Positions 11,835 through 19,983 of a stretch of 64,000 nt of DNA are shown in pieces (position 1 is the first letter of the stretch; every line of letters starts with the position of its first letter). The notes beneath the pieces were generated by a model, which worked only from the letters and a program-made list of their open reading frames with translations, had not been told where the DNA came from and ran no database searches. Origin of the DNA: Curvibacter sp. CHRR-16 (lineage in GTDB: Bacteria; Pseudomonadota; Gammaproteobacteria; Burkholderiales; Burkholderiaceae_C); contig NZ_JAHCSH010000003.1 in the NCBI RefSeq assembly GCF_018474005.1, positions 124,001-188,000 on the forward strand, in the 5' to 3' direction. Position numbers and translations under genes: made by a program.

Positions 11835-11872
11835 CATACCCTGTGGAGTATATACATACCCCATGGGGTATG
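11835..11872. promoter_or_regulatory. Two CsoR-type operator palindromes, 20 bp apart
   Basis: The first is a perfect 18-base palindrome CATACCCCATGGGGTATG (11855-11872). The second is an imperfect copy CATACCCTGTGGAGTATA (11835-11852). Their starts are 20 bases apart, about two helical turns. The ATACCC...GGGTAT layout with C/G tracts is the known operator style of CsoR/CstR-family repressors. One copy is within the promoter core, the other overlaps the -10 box and extends towards the ribosome site. The matching repressor is the last gene of the operon (6478-6813), so autoregulation is the natural reading. Confidence 0.75.
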
Positions 11873-11875
11873 CAA
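11847..11875 (-). promoter_or_regulatory. Sigma-70-like promoter of the RND/rhodanese operon
   Basis: Read on the minus strand: TTGCAT (11875-11870), a 17-base spacer, TATACT (11852-11847). The start codon of the adaptor gene is at 11824, giving a very short leader. The 18-base palindrome at 11855-11872 overlaps the -35 box and fills most of the spacer. Confidence 0.7.
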
Positions 11876-11905
11876 GAGGTAACCTAGCTAACCAACGGTC
11901 AGGTA

Positions 11906-12424
11906 TCAGCGCAACAAAATGGACTGGGCGCTGGCCAAGGCGAACACCGAATTGGGCGCAGCAATGCGCAGACCGGTAAAGCGCGGTTTGCGGCTCACTG
12001 CAGCGCGTTTGGGCGCTGCCGCTTTGCGTTTGGGTTGCACCACAGCGCCAGTTTGCAAGCGATCGACCACCAAACTGTGCAGGGTGATGTCCTTCATGCG
12101 TGCCAGCATGTGGCCGCGCAGGTCATCCCACAAATTGGCTATCGCTTCGCTGCTATCGGTAGCGGGGTCTTCTTCAATGGCCAGCACGATGTCGGCTACC
12201 GAAATATCGGCGGCTTTATCGCCCAGCGAATAACCGCCACCGGGGCCTCGGGTGCTGACCACCAAGCCTGCTTGGCGCAGACGGGCAAACACCTGCTCCA
12301 AATAAGACAAAGAAATGTGATGGCGTTGGGCGATGTCTTGCAGCGGCAGGGGACGGCCCTGCTCGCACAAGGCCAGATCCATCATGGCCGTGATCGCAAA
12401 TCGGCTGCGTGTACTCAGTCGCAT
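11906..12424 (-). CDS. Rrf2-family transcriptional regulator lacking the Fe-S cysteines
   Basis: 172 residues from the ATG at 12424, chosen because AAGGAG lies just upstream and because MRLSTRSRFAITAMMDLAL is the standard Rrf2 beginning. The winged helix (LPLQDIAQRHHISLSYLEQVFARLRQAGLV, RGPGGGYSL) is clear. In IscR the segment after the wing holds three cysteines that bind a 2Fe-2S cluster; here the matching stretch (EDPATDSSEAIANLWDDL) has none, and the whole protein appears free of cysteine. The C-terminal 50 residues are basic (PKRKAAAPKRAAVSRKPR), an unusual extension. Target unknown; the nearest candidates are the RND operon downstream and the divergent nhaR. Confidence 0.88.
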   Translation of the reverse strand: MRLSTRSRFAITAMMDLALCEQGRPLPLQDIAQRHHISLSYLEQVFARLRQAGLVVSTRGPGGGYSLGDKAADISVADIVLAIEEDPATDSSEAIANLWDDLRGHMLARMKDITLHSLVVDRLQTGAVVQPKRKAAAPKRAAVSRKPRFTGLRIAAPNSVFALASAQSILLR

Positions 12425-12471
12425 AGCAAAACTCCTTTTCAAAATACCGTCCAAGTGACGATGGATGGGAC

Positions 12472-12498
12472 TTTACGCAGGAGCATGCTTCGCGTAAA
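12472..12498. promoter_or_regulatory. Interrupted dyad between Rrf2 and nhaR genes
   Basis: TTTACGC (12472-12478) and its complement GCGTAAA (12492-12498) with 13 bases between them. It lies in the divergent gap, 42 bases before the nhaR start, where a LysR-type or Rrf2 operator is expected. Role inferred. Confidence 0.4.
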
Positions 12499-12539
12499 TT
12501 CGTTTTTTTGAGTTTTTTATTTCGGTTTTTTCGAAGCAT

Positions 12540-13448
12540 ATGAATTTCAAACACCTGCATTACTTCTGGATGGCAGCGAAAGCGGGGGGGGTGGTGAAAG
12601 CAGGCGAGCAGCTACACACCACGCCGCAAACGCTGTCAGGGCAAATCAAGCTGCTGGAGGACTGGCTAGGACGCAAGCTGTTTCAGAAAAGCGGGCGCAA
12701 TCTGGAGCTGACTGAGGACGGGCGCCTGGCCTTGGGCTATGCCGAGCAAATTTTTCAACTCGGCGCTGACTTGGAAAATGCCATCCGCCAACCACGCGGA
12801 ACAGAGCGCACATTGGACTTTCGCGTTGGTGTGGCCGATTCGGTGGTCAAGTCTTTGGCCTACCGCTTGTTGGAGCCTGCTCTGCACACACAGCACCAGG
12901 TTCGATTGATTTGCCATGAAGGCAAATTTACCGACCTGCTCGCGCGCCTGGCACTCAACCAGTTGGACATGGTGTTAGCCGACGAACCTATGTCCAAGCG
13001 CCTGAGCGTGAAGGCATTCAACCACCCATTGGGACAAACGGCGATGAGCTTTTTTTGCACCCCCGCGCTCAAAAGCACGCTTCAGGGCGCATTTCCGGCT
13101 TGCTTGGACAATGCCCCCGTGTTACTGCAAGGCGCACAAGCCTCGGTACGCCAGCAATGGGAAGGATGGTTAAGCAAGTACCAAATTCAGCCACTGACCG
13201 TGGGCGAATTCGACGACAGCGCGCTGATGACGGCTTTTGCACGCCAAGGGCGCGGGGTGTTCATGGCTCCCCGGGTGATGGAACCCGACATCATGGAGCA
13301 ATTTGGCGTGGAAGTCATTGGTCGCAGCGATGAATTAACCGAAGAGTTCTTCGCCATCACGGTAGAGCGCCGTATTACCCACCCGTGTGTGGCCGCCATC
13401 ACGGCCAGCGCACGGGATGAATTGTTCAGGGCGCGATCACTTTCTTGA
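12540..13448 (+). CDS. nhaR: LysR-type regulator NhaR
   Basis: 302 residues. The N-terminal winged helix FKHLHYFWMAAKAGGVVKAG followed by TPQTLSGQIKLLEDWLG is the signature of NhaR, the sodium/pH responsive activator first known from E. coli nhaAR; the usual LysR effector domain follows. In E. coli it activates the Na+/H+ antiporter nhaA and other stress genes. No nhaA gene is in the window, so its targets here cannot be read. The 3' end overlaps the 3' end of the convergent TPP-enzyme gene by 23 bases. Confidence 0.88.
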   Translation: MNFKHLHYFWMAAKAGGVVKAGEQLHTTPQTLSGQIKLLEDWLGRKLFQKSGRNLELTEDGRLALGYAEQIFQLGADLENAIRQPRGTERTLDFRVGVADSVVKSLAYRLLEPALHTQHQVRLICHEGKFTDLLARLALNQLDMVLADEPMSKRLSVKAFNHPLGQTAMSFFCTPALKSTLQGAFPACLDNAPVLLQGAQASVRQQWEGWLSKYQIQPLTVGEFDDSALMTAFARQGRGVFMAPRVMEPDIMEQFGVEVIGRSDELTEEFFAITVERRITHPCVAAITASARDELFRARSLS

Positions 13449-15102
13449 GTGCGCGTGCCACGGGCTGGGGCAGGCTGTGCAGCGACTGCAGCAAATGCGG
13501 CAACACACGCAACTTGAGCCCCGTCACCGATTGTGGAACGATGGCTTCGATGAGGTGCGGGCCCGGTGTACGCAACGCATATTCCAAGGCGTGCAAAAAC
13601 TCCTCTGTCGTCGTTGCCCGGCGAGAAGGCACCCCCATGCTGTGCCCCAGTTGCACAAAGTCCAAAGGCGGGGTGGACAGATCGAGCTGGGCACGGGCTT
13701 TGTCCGTGCCTGCAGCCGTTGATTGCTCGGCACCTACGCGTTGCAACTCCAAATTCAAAATAGCGTAGGAGCGGTTGTTGAAGATGATGTTGATGACATT
13801 GAGCCGCTCACGCGCCATGGTCCACAAGGCTTGTATGGTGTACATGGCCGAGCCATCGCCACTCAGGCTTATGACCTGCCTATGCGGAGCAGCCATGGCC
13901 GCTCCGACTGCGCAAGGCAGACCTTGCCCAATGGCACCGCCCGTGAGCGTCAGCAGGTCATGGCGCGGGGCACCTGCCGTAAAGCGCGGCAACATAAGGC
14001 CCGAGGTCTGCGCTTCGTCTACGACGATGGCGTTCTCGGGCAGCAAATGCCCCAACGCTTTGCACACCTTGTCAGCCGTGAATTTGCCGCCAGGGCGCTC
14101 TGGTCGCTGGGCTTGCTGCAGCACTGGTTGGGCCTGATCAGCGCCAGCCGCCTGTACCAAACGCTGCAGACTGGCCAGCACATCGTGTTGTGGCGTACTC
14201 AGGGCATGGACGGCACACCCCTCGGGTACGAGGTAGCTTTTTTTACCCGGGTAAGCAAAAAACGATACGGGTGCCTTGGCATCGACCAGCACCAAGTGAT
14301 CCAGCCCCGCCAACTGCACAGAGGCCAGCTCGGCCAAGTAAGCGATGCGTTCCACGTGCGGCAAACCAGCGCCCCGCTGCATGCGCGTAGGAAATACCTC
14401 CGCATAGAGTTTGGCACCCGTCTGCGCAGCAATCGCCGCAGCCGCCAACAAAGCAGGCTCGCGCAAGGCTTTGCCCCCCAGAAGCAACGCTTTGCGCCCG
14501 GGCCCCAGCAGCGCTTGGGCGATGGTTTGGATATGCCCCCCATCGGCTGCTGGCGCAGGCGCTGGGGCAGCGCGTTTGGCGGGCACACCTCCCTCACTCC
14601 AAGACACATCAGCAGGCAGTATCAGGGTTGCCACTTGGCCCGCACTCGGACTGGCCCCCATGCTGGCCTGCAAGGCATCGAGTGCGTCATGGGCCAATTG
14701 CGCCGTGCTGGTGGAGGTGCGCACAAAACCGGGGGACACATTGCGTGCCACGGTTTCGATGTCCGACTGCAGTTGCGCGTCATATTGCATGTGGTGCACT
14801 GCGTGGTCTCCCACGATATTGAGCACCGGCACACGGGCCTTGCGGGCGTTGTGCAAATTGGCCAGCCCATTGCCCAAACCACAGCCCAAATGCAACAAGG
14901 TGGCGGCCGGTTTATCGGCCATGCGTGCATAGCCATCGGCTGCACCCGTTGCGACCCCTTCAAACAGGGTCAGCACCGCGCGCATCTGTGGCGTGTGGTC
15001 TAGGGCTGCCACAAAATGCATTTCGGACGTACCGGGGTTGGTAAAGCAGGTATCTACCCCGGCATCCACCAAGGTTTGCAACAGGGCTTGGGCACCATTC
15101 AT
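13426..15102 (-). CDS. Thiamine-diphosphate enzyme, acetolactate synthase large-subunit-like
   Basis: 558 residues with the three-domain plan of acetolactate synthase / benzoylformate decarboxylase. The catalytic glutamate is in LFEGVATGAADGYAR (E48). The cofactor motif GDGSAMY...IIFNN is near residue 430. No regulatory subunit gene (ilvN) is near and the protein is not in an ilv operon, so a role in branched-chain amino-acid synthesis is unlikely; decarboxylation or carboligation of some 2-oxo acid is more likely. GAGGAGA precedes the ATG. It follows the FAD dehydrogenase gene by 33 bases on the same strand, and a divergent AraC gene probably controls both. Confidence 0.88.
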   Translation of the reverse strand: MNGAQALLQTLVDAGVDTCFTNPGTSEMHFVAALDHTPQMRAVLTLFEGVATGAADGYARMADKPAATLLHLGCGLGNGLANLHNARKARVPVLNIVGDHAVHHMQYDAQLQSDIETVARNVSPGFVRTSTSTAQLAHDALDALQASMGASPSAGQVATLILPADVSWSEGGVPAKRAAPAPAPAADGGHIQTIAQALLGPGRKALLLGGKALREPALLAAAAIAAQTGAKLYAEVFPTRMQRGAGLPHVERIAYLAELASVQLAGLDHLVLVDAKAPVSFFAYPGKKSYLVPEGCAVHALSTPQHDVLASLQRLVQAAGADQAQPVLQQAQRPERPGGKFTADKVCKALGHLLPENAIVVDEAQTSGLMLPRFTAGAPRHDLLTLTGGAIGQGLPCAVGAAMAAPHRQVISLSGDGSAMYTIQALWTMARERLNVINIIFNNRSYAILNLELQRVGAEQSTAAGTDKARAQLDLSTPPLDFVQLGHSMGVPSRRATTTEEFLHALEYALRTPGPHLIEAIVPQSVTGLKLRVLPHLLQSLHSLPQPVARALKKVIAP

Positions 15103-15135
15103 GGGAAATCTCCTCGTTGTCTGTAGGAATTGGAT

Positions 15136-16740
15136 TTATGCAATGTCGCGGGCTGCTGCTTGCGCAGTGAGTATGCAACCGGGCAGGAAGGCTCCCTCCA
15201 GCGAACGCTTGCCACTGGCTCCACCGCCACCAAAGCCTGCTGCCTCACCCACGGCATACAAGCCCGGCAGGGCTTGGCCTTGGTCGTTGAGCACGCGGCT
15301 GCGCAAATCCGTCTGCAGACCACCCAGACTTTTGCGGGTGATGAGGCGCACTTGGATAGCAATGTAGGGGCCTGAGCCTTTCAAACTGAGCGGCGCGGGT
15401 GCACAGGTACGCAATCGGTCTGGGCCCCACTGCCTAGCATGCATGATGCGACGCACTTGGTCATCGTTGGTCAGTGCCACGCCTTGGCTGAACTGGCGGT
15501 CATAGTTGTCCACCGTGGCTTGCAATGTCGCAGGGTCTATATCGCGGTTGCCAGCCAGTGCATTCATGTGCTGGGCCAAGCCAACAATGCTGTCAGCCGC
15601 CACAAAATGGGGGCTTTCCTGCAACATTTGCCGTACCAAGCGGTGGTTTCCTAGCAGCAATTCTTTGAGAAAGGGTAGCCAGCGGCGATCTCGAATATGC
15701 GGGTTGTGCTCAGCCCCAGAGATGGCCAACTCTTTGGCGGCGATGCGCCAGTTGAGTAAGTGCCATGTGTAGCCACGCGGCGCTTGGGCAACCTGTTGGC
15801 ACAGATCATGGGTATCAAACCCCGTAACCAGGGGCTGCGGCCCTAAGCGGCGTCCGGCATGGTCTAACCACAGAGCCGATTTGCAAGGAATAAGGGACAG
15901 ACCATGCCCTTGGAAATGCGGTTGCGGGTGGGGCACACCGGCTGCGTAATTCCACATGTCCCCTGCATGGTGAATCCGCCCACCGTACGCCTGCACCGCT
16001 GCGTGCACGACTCCATCGGCATAGGGATGCGCGCCATTGAGCATCTGTGCTGGTTGGCTCTTGTCAGCAGGCCAATGGCGACGCACTTGCTCCAAGCTGC
16101 CGTTGAGTCCGCCCGTGGCGACCACCACCTGCCCCGCCTCAAAACTTTGCTGAGCGCCCGTCTCTTCATGCACCGCCACAGCACCACGCACACGTCCGTC
16201 ATGCACGATCAGATCGGTCACGCGCTGGCGGTGTAGCAGCGCCAATCGGCCCGGATGCTGCTGGGCCACGCGCTGCACTGCGGCTATCACCGCCTGAGTG
16301 AGGTGCAGCGAAGTGCCCCAGACCACGTGGTAGCGTGGCACGCTATTGCCTTGGCCCTGCAGTCCACGCTCCACCCAATTGACAGCAGGCATAAAGCCCA
16401 CGCCCAAGGCTTGCAGGTACTCGTAAACATCGGGTGTGCTGCGCTCCACATAGTGCTCAGCCCAACGCAGTGGCCATAAATCGTCAGGTGCCAACTCACC
16501 AAAACGCACCCAATCGCGCAACGCCAACTCGGGGCTATCGGGTATGCGTTTGCGGCGTTGTAGCGGGGTATCGACCAAGCACATCCCCCCAAATGCCCAG
16601 CGGGCCAAGCCCCCCAAGCGCTCGGGTGTATCGCGGTCTAGCAGGGTCACACTGCGGCCTGCCCGTAGGCACTCCAGCGTCGTGACCAAGCCGGCCAGTC
16701 CACCACCAATGACCAACACATCCGCTGCAGGGTGCGCCAT
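15136..16740 (-). CDS. FAD-binding dehydrogenase (Rv0785 / ketosteroid-dehydrogenase-like)
   Basis: About 534 residues. The start is placed at 16740 because GAGGAGA lies 7 bases upstream; the frame extends to 16779 without a ribosome site. The N-terminal dinucleotide motif is VLVIGGGLAGL, followed by an FAD-contacting stretch (RLGGLARWAFGGM) and LALRDWVRFGELAPDDLWPLRW, the pattern of the flavoprotein family named after mycobacterial Rv0785. The C-terminal FAD motif GLYAVGEAAGFGGGGASGKR is intact. Members act on hydroxy- or ring-ketone substrates; the substrate is not determinable. Co-transcribed with the TPP enzyme. Confidence 0.87.
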   Translation of the reverse strand: MAHPAADVLVIGGGLAGLVTTLECLRAGRSVTLLDRDTPERLGGLARWAFGGMCLVDTPLQRRKRIPDSPELALRDWVRFGELAPDDLWPLRWAEHYVERSTPDVYEYLQALGVGFMPAVNWVERGLQGQGNSVPRYHVVWGTSLHLTQAVIAAVQRVAQQHPGRLALLHRQRVTDLIVHDGRVRGAVAVHEETGAQQSFEAGQVVVATGGLNGSLEQVRRHWPADKSQPAQMLNGAHPYADGVVHAAVQAYGGRIHHAGDMWNYAAGVPHPQPHFQGHGLSLIPCKSALWLDHAGRRLGPQPLVTGFDTHDLCQQVAQAPRGYTWHLLNWRIAAKELAISGAEHNPHIRDRRWLPFLKELLLGNHRLVRQMLQESPHFVAADSIVGLAQHMNALAGNRDIDPATLQATVDNYDRQFSQGVALTNDDQVRRIMHARQWGPDRLRTCAPAPLSLKGSGPYIAIQVRLITRKSLGGLQTDLRSRVLNDQGQALPGLYAVGEAAGFGGGGASGKRSLEGAFLPGCILTAQAAARDIA

Positions 16741-16778
16741 ATCTTGTCTCCTCGTTTGTAGGAATAGTGGGGCCGACA

Positions 16779-16790
16779 TTAGCGCGCTAA
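16779..16790. promoter_or_regulatory. 12-bp palindrome in the AraC / FAD-dehydrogenase divergent promoter
   Basis: TTAGCGCGCTAA is perfectly symmetric and lies in the 84-base gap between the two divergent starts. A candidate regulator site; the role is inferred. Confidence 0.3.
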
Positions 16791-16824
16791 CATCCAGCCA
16801 TCATTGACTTTATAGACCCTATTC

Positions 16825-17904
16825 ATGGCTTTGCAGTCCCTACCAGCCACTTCCACCGCGCCGTTGACGGCATCACGCAGTTGGGGTTTGACTTTGCTGC
16901 AAGCGGCTGAACAACAAAGATGCAAGCGAGAAACGCTGCTACAGCACGCCGGTGTACCTGACAGCGTGTTGGACGTGGAGCGCTGGCCCATTGACGATGT
17001 CACACGCCTGTGGCGCAGTGCCGCACAACTAACTGGGGATACTGGTTTCGGCCTGCGTGCAGGCATGCTGGTAGGGCCCGCCAGTTTCAATGTGGTGGGT
17101 TTTTTGTTGCAATCTTCTGCCACGCTGCGCGATGCGCTGGGACAAGTGCAACGTTTTCAGCAGCTCATCAGCGATGGCGGGCGCTTTCAGCTACTGCCAA
17201 CAGGCGATGCCGTTTGGCTCATCTACCACCCCCAACAAGGGGATTTGGTCTTCAGTCCGCACCAGATTGAGGCCGTGCTGGCCGCCGTTGTGCGTTTTGC
17301 CACATGGCTGCTGCAAAGCCAGTGGGCACCGCTGCAAGCCCAATTCAGCCACCCTGCTCAAACGTCTTCCGCCGACTACCGAATGGCGTTGGGATGCGGT
17401 GTTGAGTTTGAGCAAGGGTTCAATGGACTGCTAGTACCCAACGCACTGCTGGATGCGCCGCTACCGCAGGCTGATGCCCAACTGGCGCAGTTGCATGCAG
17501 GCTACGCACAAGCCAAGTTGCAAGCCATCGGTACCGAAACGCGCCAGGATACAGGCAGCAGACTGCGCGCATGGCTGGCATCGCAACTAGGAAATGGTGC
17601 CCCACCGCCCTCGCGGGCCGCTGCGGCGCATGCGCTAGGGATGACAGAACGCATGATGCGCCGCCGTTTGGCCCAGACAGGCCAGTCATACCGAGGTGTT
17701 GTGGACAGCGTCCTAAGCCAGAGCACACTCGCAGCATTGCGAACTACAAGGCTTTCGCTGTCCACGCTGGCTGGCCAATTCGGTTTTCACGATGCTAGTA
17801 GCCTACACCGCGCCGTGGTGCGATGGACAGGTCAAACACCCAGTGGATGGCGCCATAGCAAGTCATCAGACGACACACAAGCAAGCGTGCGCCTTGCCAC
17901 TTAG
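16825..17904 (+). CDS. AraC-family regulator with OruR-like ligand-binding domain
   Basis: 359 residues. The N-terminal two thirds match the arabinose-binding-type domain (PF12625 style): LLQHAGVPDSVLDVERWPIDDVTRLWRSAAQLTGD. The C-terminal third is a double helix-turn-helix of the AraC type (AHALGMTERMMRRRLAQTG, then LSTLAGQFGFHDASSLHRAVVRWTGQTPSGWR). It is divergent from the FAD dehydrogenase/TPP enzyme pair and most likely regulates it. The last four bases overlap the end of the convergent GntR gene. Confidence 0.9.
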   Translation: MALQSLPATSTAPLTASRSWGLTLLQAAEQQRCKRETLLQHAGVPDSVLDVERWPIDDVTRLWRSAAQLTGDTGFGLRAGMLVGPASFNVVGFLLQSSATLRDALGQVQRFQQLISDGGRFQLLPTGDAVWLIYHPQQGDLVFSPHQIEAVLAAVVRFATWLLQSQWAPLQAQFSHPAQTSSADYRMALGCGVEFEQGFNGLLVPNALLDAPLPQADAQLAQLHAGYAQAKLQAIGTETRQDTGSRLRAWLASQLGNGAPPPSRAAAAHALGMTERMMRRRLAQTGQSYRGVVDSVLSQSTLAALRTTRLSLSTLAGQFGFHDASSLHRAVVRWTGQTPSGWRHSKSSDDTQASVRLAT

Positions 17905-18650
17905 GTCACCAGACTCAATTTACGACGCAAGCGCTCCCGGCTATTACTCAAGTGCATCAGCATGGCTGCTTTGGCCGATGCCGCGTCTTGGCGGGCAATG
18001 GCTTCATATATAGCTTCGTGCTCACGCATGGCTATTTGTTTGCTATCGGACAGTATGGGCAAGGGATCGCCGAAATGCCCACCGCCTGCAGCAGATGCCG
18101 CACCATCTTCATGGTGCTGCATGGTGGCTTTTCCCAAGGTTGCCAATACCTCCACGAAGTATTGGTTATCGGTGGCATTGGCAACTTCCATGTGGAATCG
18201 GTAGTCGTCTTCGGCTGTGCGTTGACCACTTTTCCAGTGGTAGTGGTAGTCGTCCAGTGATTGCCGCATGACCTCGACGTGGGCTTGTGAGCGGCGCTGG
18301 GCGGCCAAGTAAGCCGCTTCCGACTCCAAACTGATGCGCAACTCCAGCATCGCCAAACGCTGCTTGGCATGCAACACGGGTTGCACTGGCAGCAGGCTCA
18401 CGGCGGGTCGCTCCTGCACAAAAGTGCCCACTCCATGCCGCGTTTTCACCATGCCACTGGCTTGTAAGCTCGAAATCGCTTCGCGCACCACCGTGCGACT
18501 GACGCCGAACTCGCGCATCAAATCCGGCTCAGGAGGTAGTTTGTCACCTGGTCTGAACAAACCATCCAAGATGCGGGTTTGCAAACTGTCTACCACGCGC
18601 TGGGGCTGGGTTCTACTGCGCGTCATAGTACTTACAGTGTTTGGGGTCAT
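17901..18650 (-). CDS. GntR/FadR-family regulator (FCD effector domain)
   Basis: 249 residues. Winged helix at 20-85 (LQTRILDGLFRPGDKLPPEP, FGVSRTVVREAISSLQASGM), then an all-helical FCD domain with metal-type histidines (YRFHMEVANATDN, MREHEAIYEAIARQD). FCD regulators usually sense sugar acids or hydroxy acids. It is divergent from the enolase-superfamily gene that opens the oligogalacturonide operon, so it is the likely repressor of that operon with a galacturonate-derived effector. No clear ribosome site marks the start; ATG at 18650 or 18626 are both possible. Confidence 0.9.
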   Translation of the reverse strand: MTPNTVSTMTRSRTQPQRVVDSLQTRILDGLFRPGDKLPPEPDLMREFGVSRTVVREAISSLQASGMVKTRHGVGTFVQERPAVSLLPVQPVLHAKQRLAMLELRISLESEAAYLAAQRRSQAHVEVMRQSLDDYHYHWKSGQRTAEDDYRFHMEVANATDNQYFVEVLATLGKATMQHHEDGAASAAGGGHFGDPLPILSDSKQIAMREHEAIYEAIARQDAASAKAAMLMHLSNSRERLRRKLSLVT

Positions 18651-18728
18651 AGGAAGCAGATTCTAGAAGTGCGATCGCGGTTTTCATTCATGAATTTGTA
18701 ATTCAGCACCATAGGGTTTATCCCATGC

Positions 18729-18745
18729 CAGACGTCTGACGTCTG
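18729..18745. promoter_or_regulatory. Candidate GntR operator upstream of the pectin operon
   Basis: CAGACGTCTGACGTCTG contains two overlapping copies of ACGTCTG; the first ten bases CAGACGTCTG are a perfect palindrome. It sits 49 bases before the first gene of the operon, in the gap shared with the divergent GntR gene. Confidence 0.5.
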
Positions 18746-18793
18746 TTTGTATAGTCCCGGCCAACTCCCCTTAGTTTCTAGGATCTGCAACCC

Positions 18794-19948
18794 ATGAAAA
18801 TCGAAAAACTCACCGGCACCGTATTCACATATCCCAGCAAACGCTCTGTGGATGCAGCTGGTCACTCGCACCCGGGCCCCGAGAAAGATGCCAAGATGGC
18901 CATGTTGACCGTCACTTGCGACGACGGCACTGAAGGTTATGCATTCGGCCCCACCGAAGTGGTGCGCAAGTACGTGGTGGATTCTTTTTTCCGCAAGGTG
19001 ATGGTGGGTGCTGATCCCTTCATGCGCGAACAAATTTGGCAAGATTTGGCCCACTGGCAACGCGGCAGCGCAGGTCAGTTGACTGACCGCGCCATGGCCG
19101 TTGCCGACCAAGCCCTGTGGGACTTGGCTGGCCGCAAACTGGGTCAACCCGTTTACAAATTGATCGGCGGCTACCGCGACAAAGTGCCCGCCTACGGCAG
19201 CACCATGTGCGGTGACGAACTGCAAGGCGGCCTGTCCACCCCCGAGGAATATGCGGCTTTCGCTGAAAAACTGGTGGCACGCGGTTACAAAGCCATCAAG
19301 TTGCACACCTGGATGCCCCCTGTGTCCTTCGCTCCCAGCGTGGACATGGACATCAAGGCTTGCGCCGCCGTGCGCGAAGCTGTTGGCCCCAACATCGCCC
19401 TGATGCTGGACGGCTACCACTGGTACAGCCGCACCGATGCCCTGAAGATTGGCCGTGCTCTGGAACAACTGAACTTTGCTTGGTTCGAAGAAATGATGGA
19501 CGAGCAAAGCATGTCCTCCTACGTCTGGCTGACACAGCAACTGTCCATCCCAATCTTGGGCCCAGAGTACATGGGTGGCAAACACCACACCCGTGCCGAG
19601 TGGATCAAGTCCGGCGCTGCCACCATCACCCGTGCAGGCGTGCCTGGCGTGGGCGGCATCACCCCCACCTTGAAGGTCGCTGGCATGGCTGACGCTTTTG
19701 GCATGAACTGCGAAGTGCACGGCAACGGTGCTGCCAACTTGGCCGTCTGCGCTGCCATCAAGAACTGCGCATGGTACGAACGCGGCCTGCTGCACCCCTT
19801 CCTCGATTACGACGAAGTGCCAGCCTATCTGAACAGCTTGCCCGACCCTATGGACAAAGACGGTTTCGTTCACGTGTCGCCAAAACCAGGCTTGGGTGAA
19901 GACATCAACTTCGACTACATTGCCGCGCACACAGTCGAAACCTATTAA
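18794..19948 (+). CDS. Enolase-superfamily enzyme (mandelate racemase subgroup-like), acid-sugar dehydratase or isomerase
   Basis: 384 residues with an N-terminal capping domain and a TIM barrel. The metal ligands D206, E232 and E258 are spaced 26 and 26 as in mandelate racemase (MLDGYHW, FAWFEEMM, LGPEYM). The base motif on the second strand reads K169-L-H171 (KAIKLHTW). H309 (EVHGNGAAN) matches the general-acid/base histidine, but the aspartate that normally pairs with it is missing: that region reads ITRAGVPGVGGIT (Ala281-Gly282). Family members dehydrate or isomerise sugar acids. As first gene of an oligogalacturonide uptake operon, a galacturonate-derived acid is the likely substrate. 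The reaction is not known. Confidence 0.85.
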   Translation: MKIEKLTGTVFTYPSKRSVDAAGHSHPGPEKDAKMAMLTVTCDDGTEGYAFGPTEVVRKYVVDSFFRKVMVGADPFMREQIWQDLAHWQRGSAGQLTDRAMAVADQALWDLAGRKLGQPVYKLIGGYRDKVPAYGSTMCGDELQGGLSTPEEYAAFAEKLVARGYKAIKLHTWMPPVSFAPSVDMDIKACAAVREAVGPNIALMLDGYHWYSRTDALKIGRALEQLNFAWFEEMMDEQSMSSYVWLTQQLSIPILGPEYMGGKHHTRAEWIKSGAATITRAGVPGVGGITPTLKVAGMADAFGMNCEVHGNGAANLAVCAAIKNCAWYERGLLHPFLDYDEVPAYLNSLPDPMDKDGFVHVSPKPGLGEDINFDYIAAHTVETY

Positions 19949-19983
19949 TAGGTTATGCCGAGCAATAAACGGAGATTCTTCCT

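Noticed and set aside
13426..15102. Annotation as ilvB of branched-chain amino-acid synthesis
   Set aside because: No ilvN or ilvC neighbour and the context is a private operon with a flavoprotein and an AraC regulator.
18647..19930. 427-codon minus-strand open frame opposite the enolase-superfamily gene
   Set aside because: Antisense shadow with repetitive His/Val/Gly composition, typical for the complement of GC-rich coding DNA.
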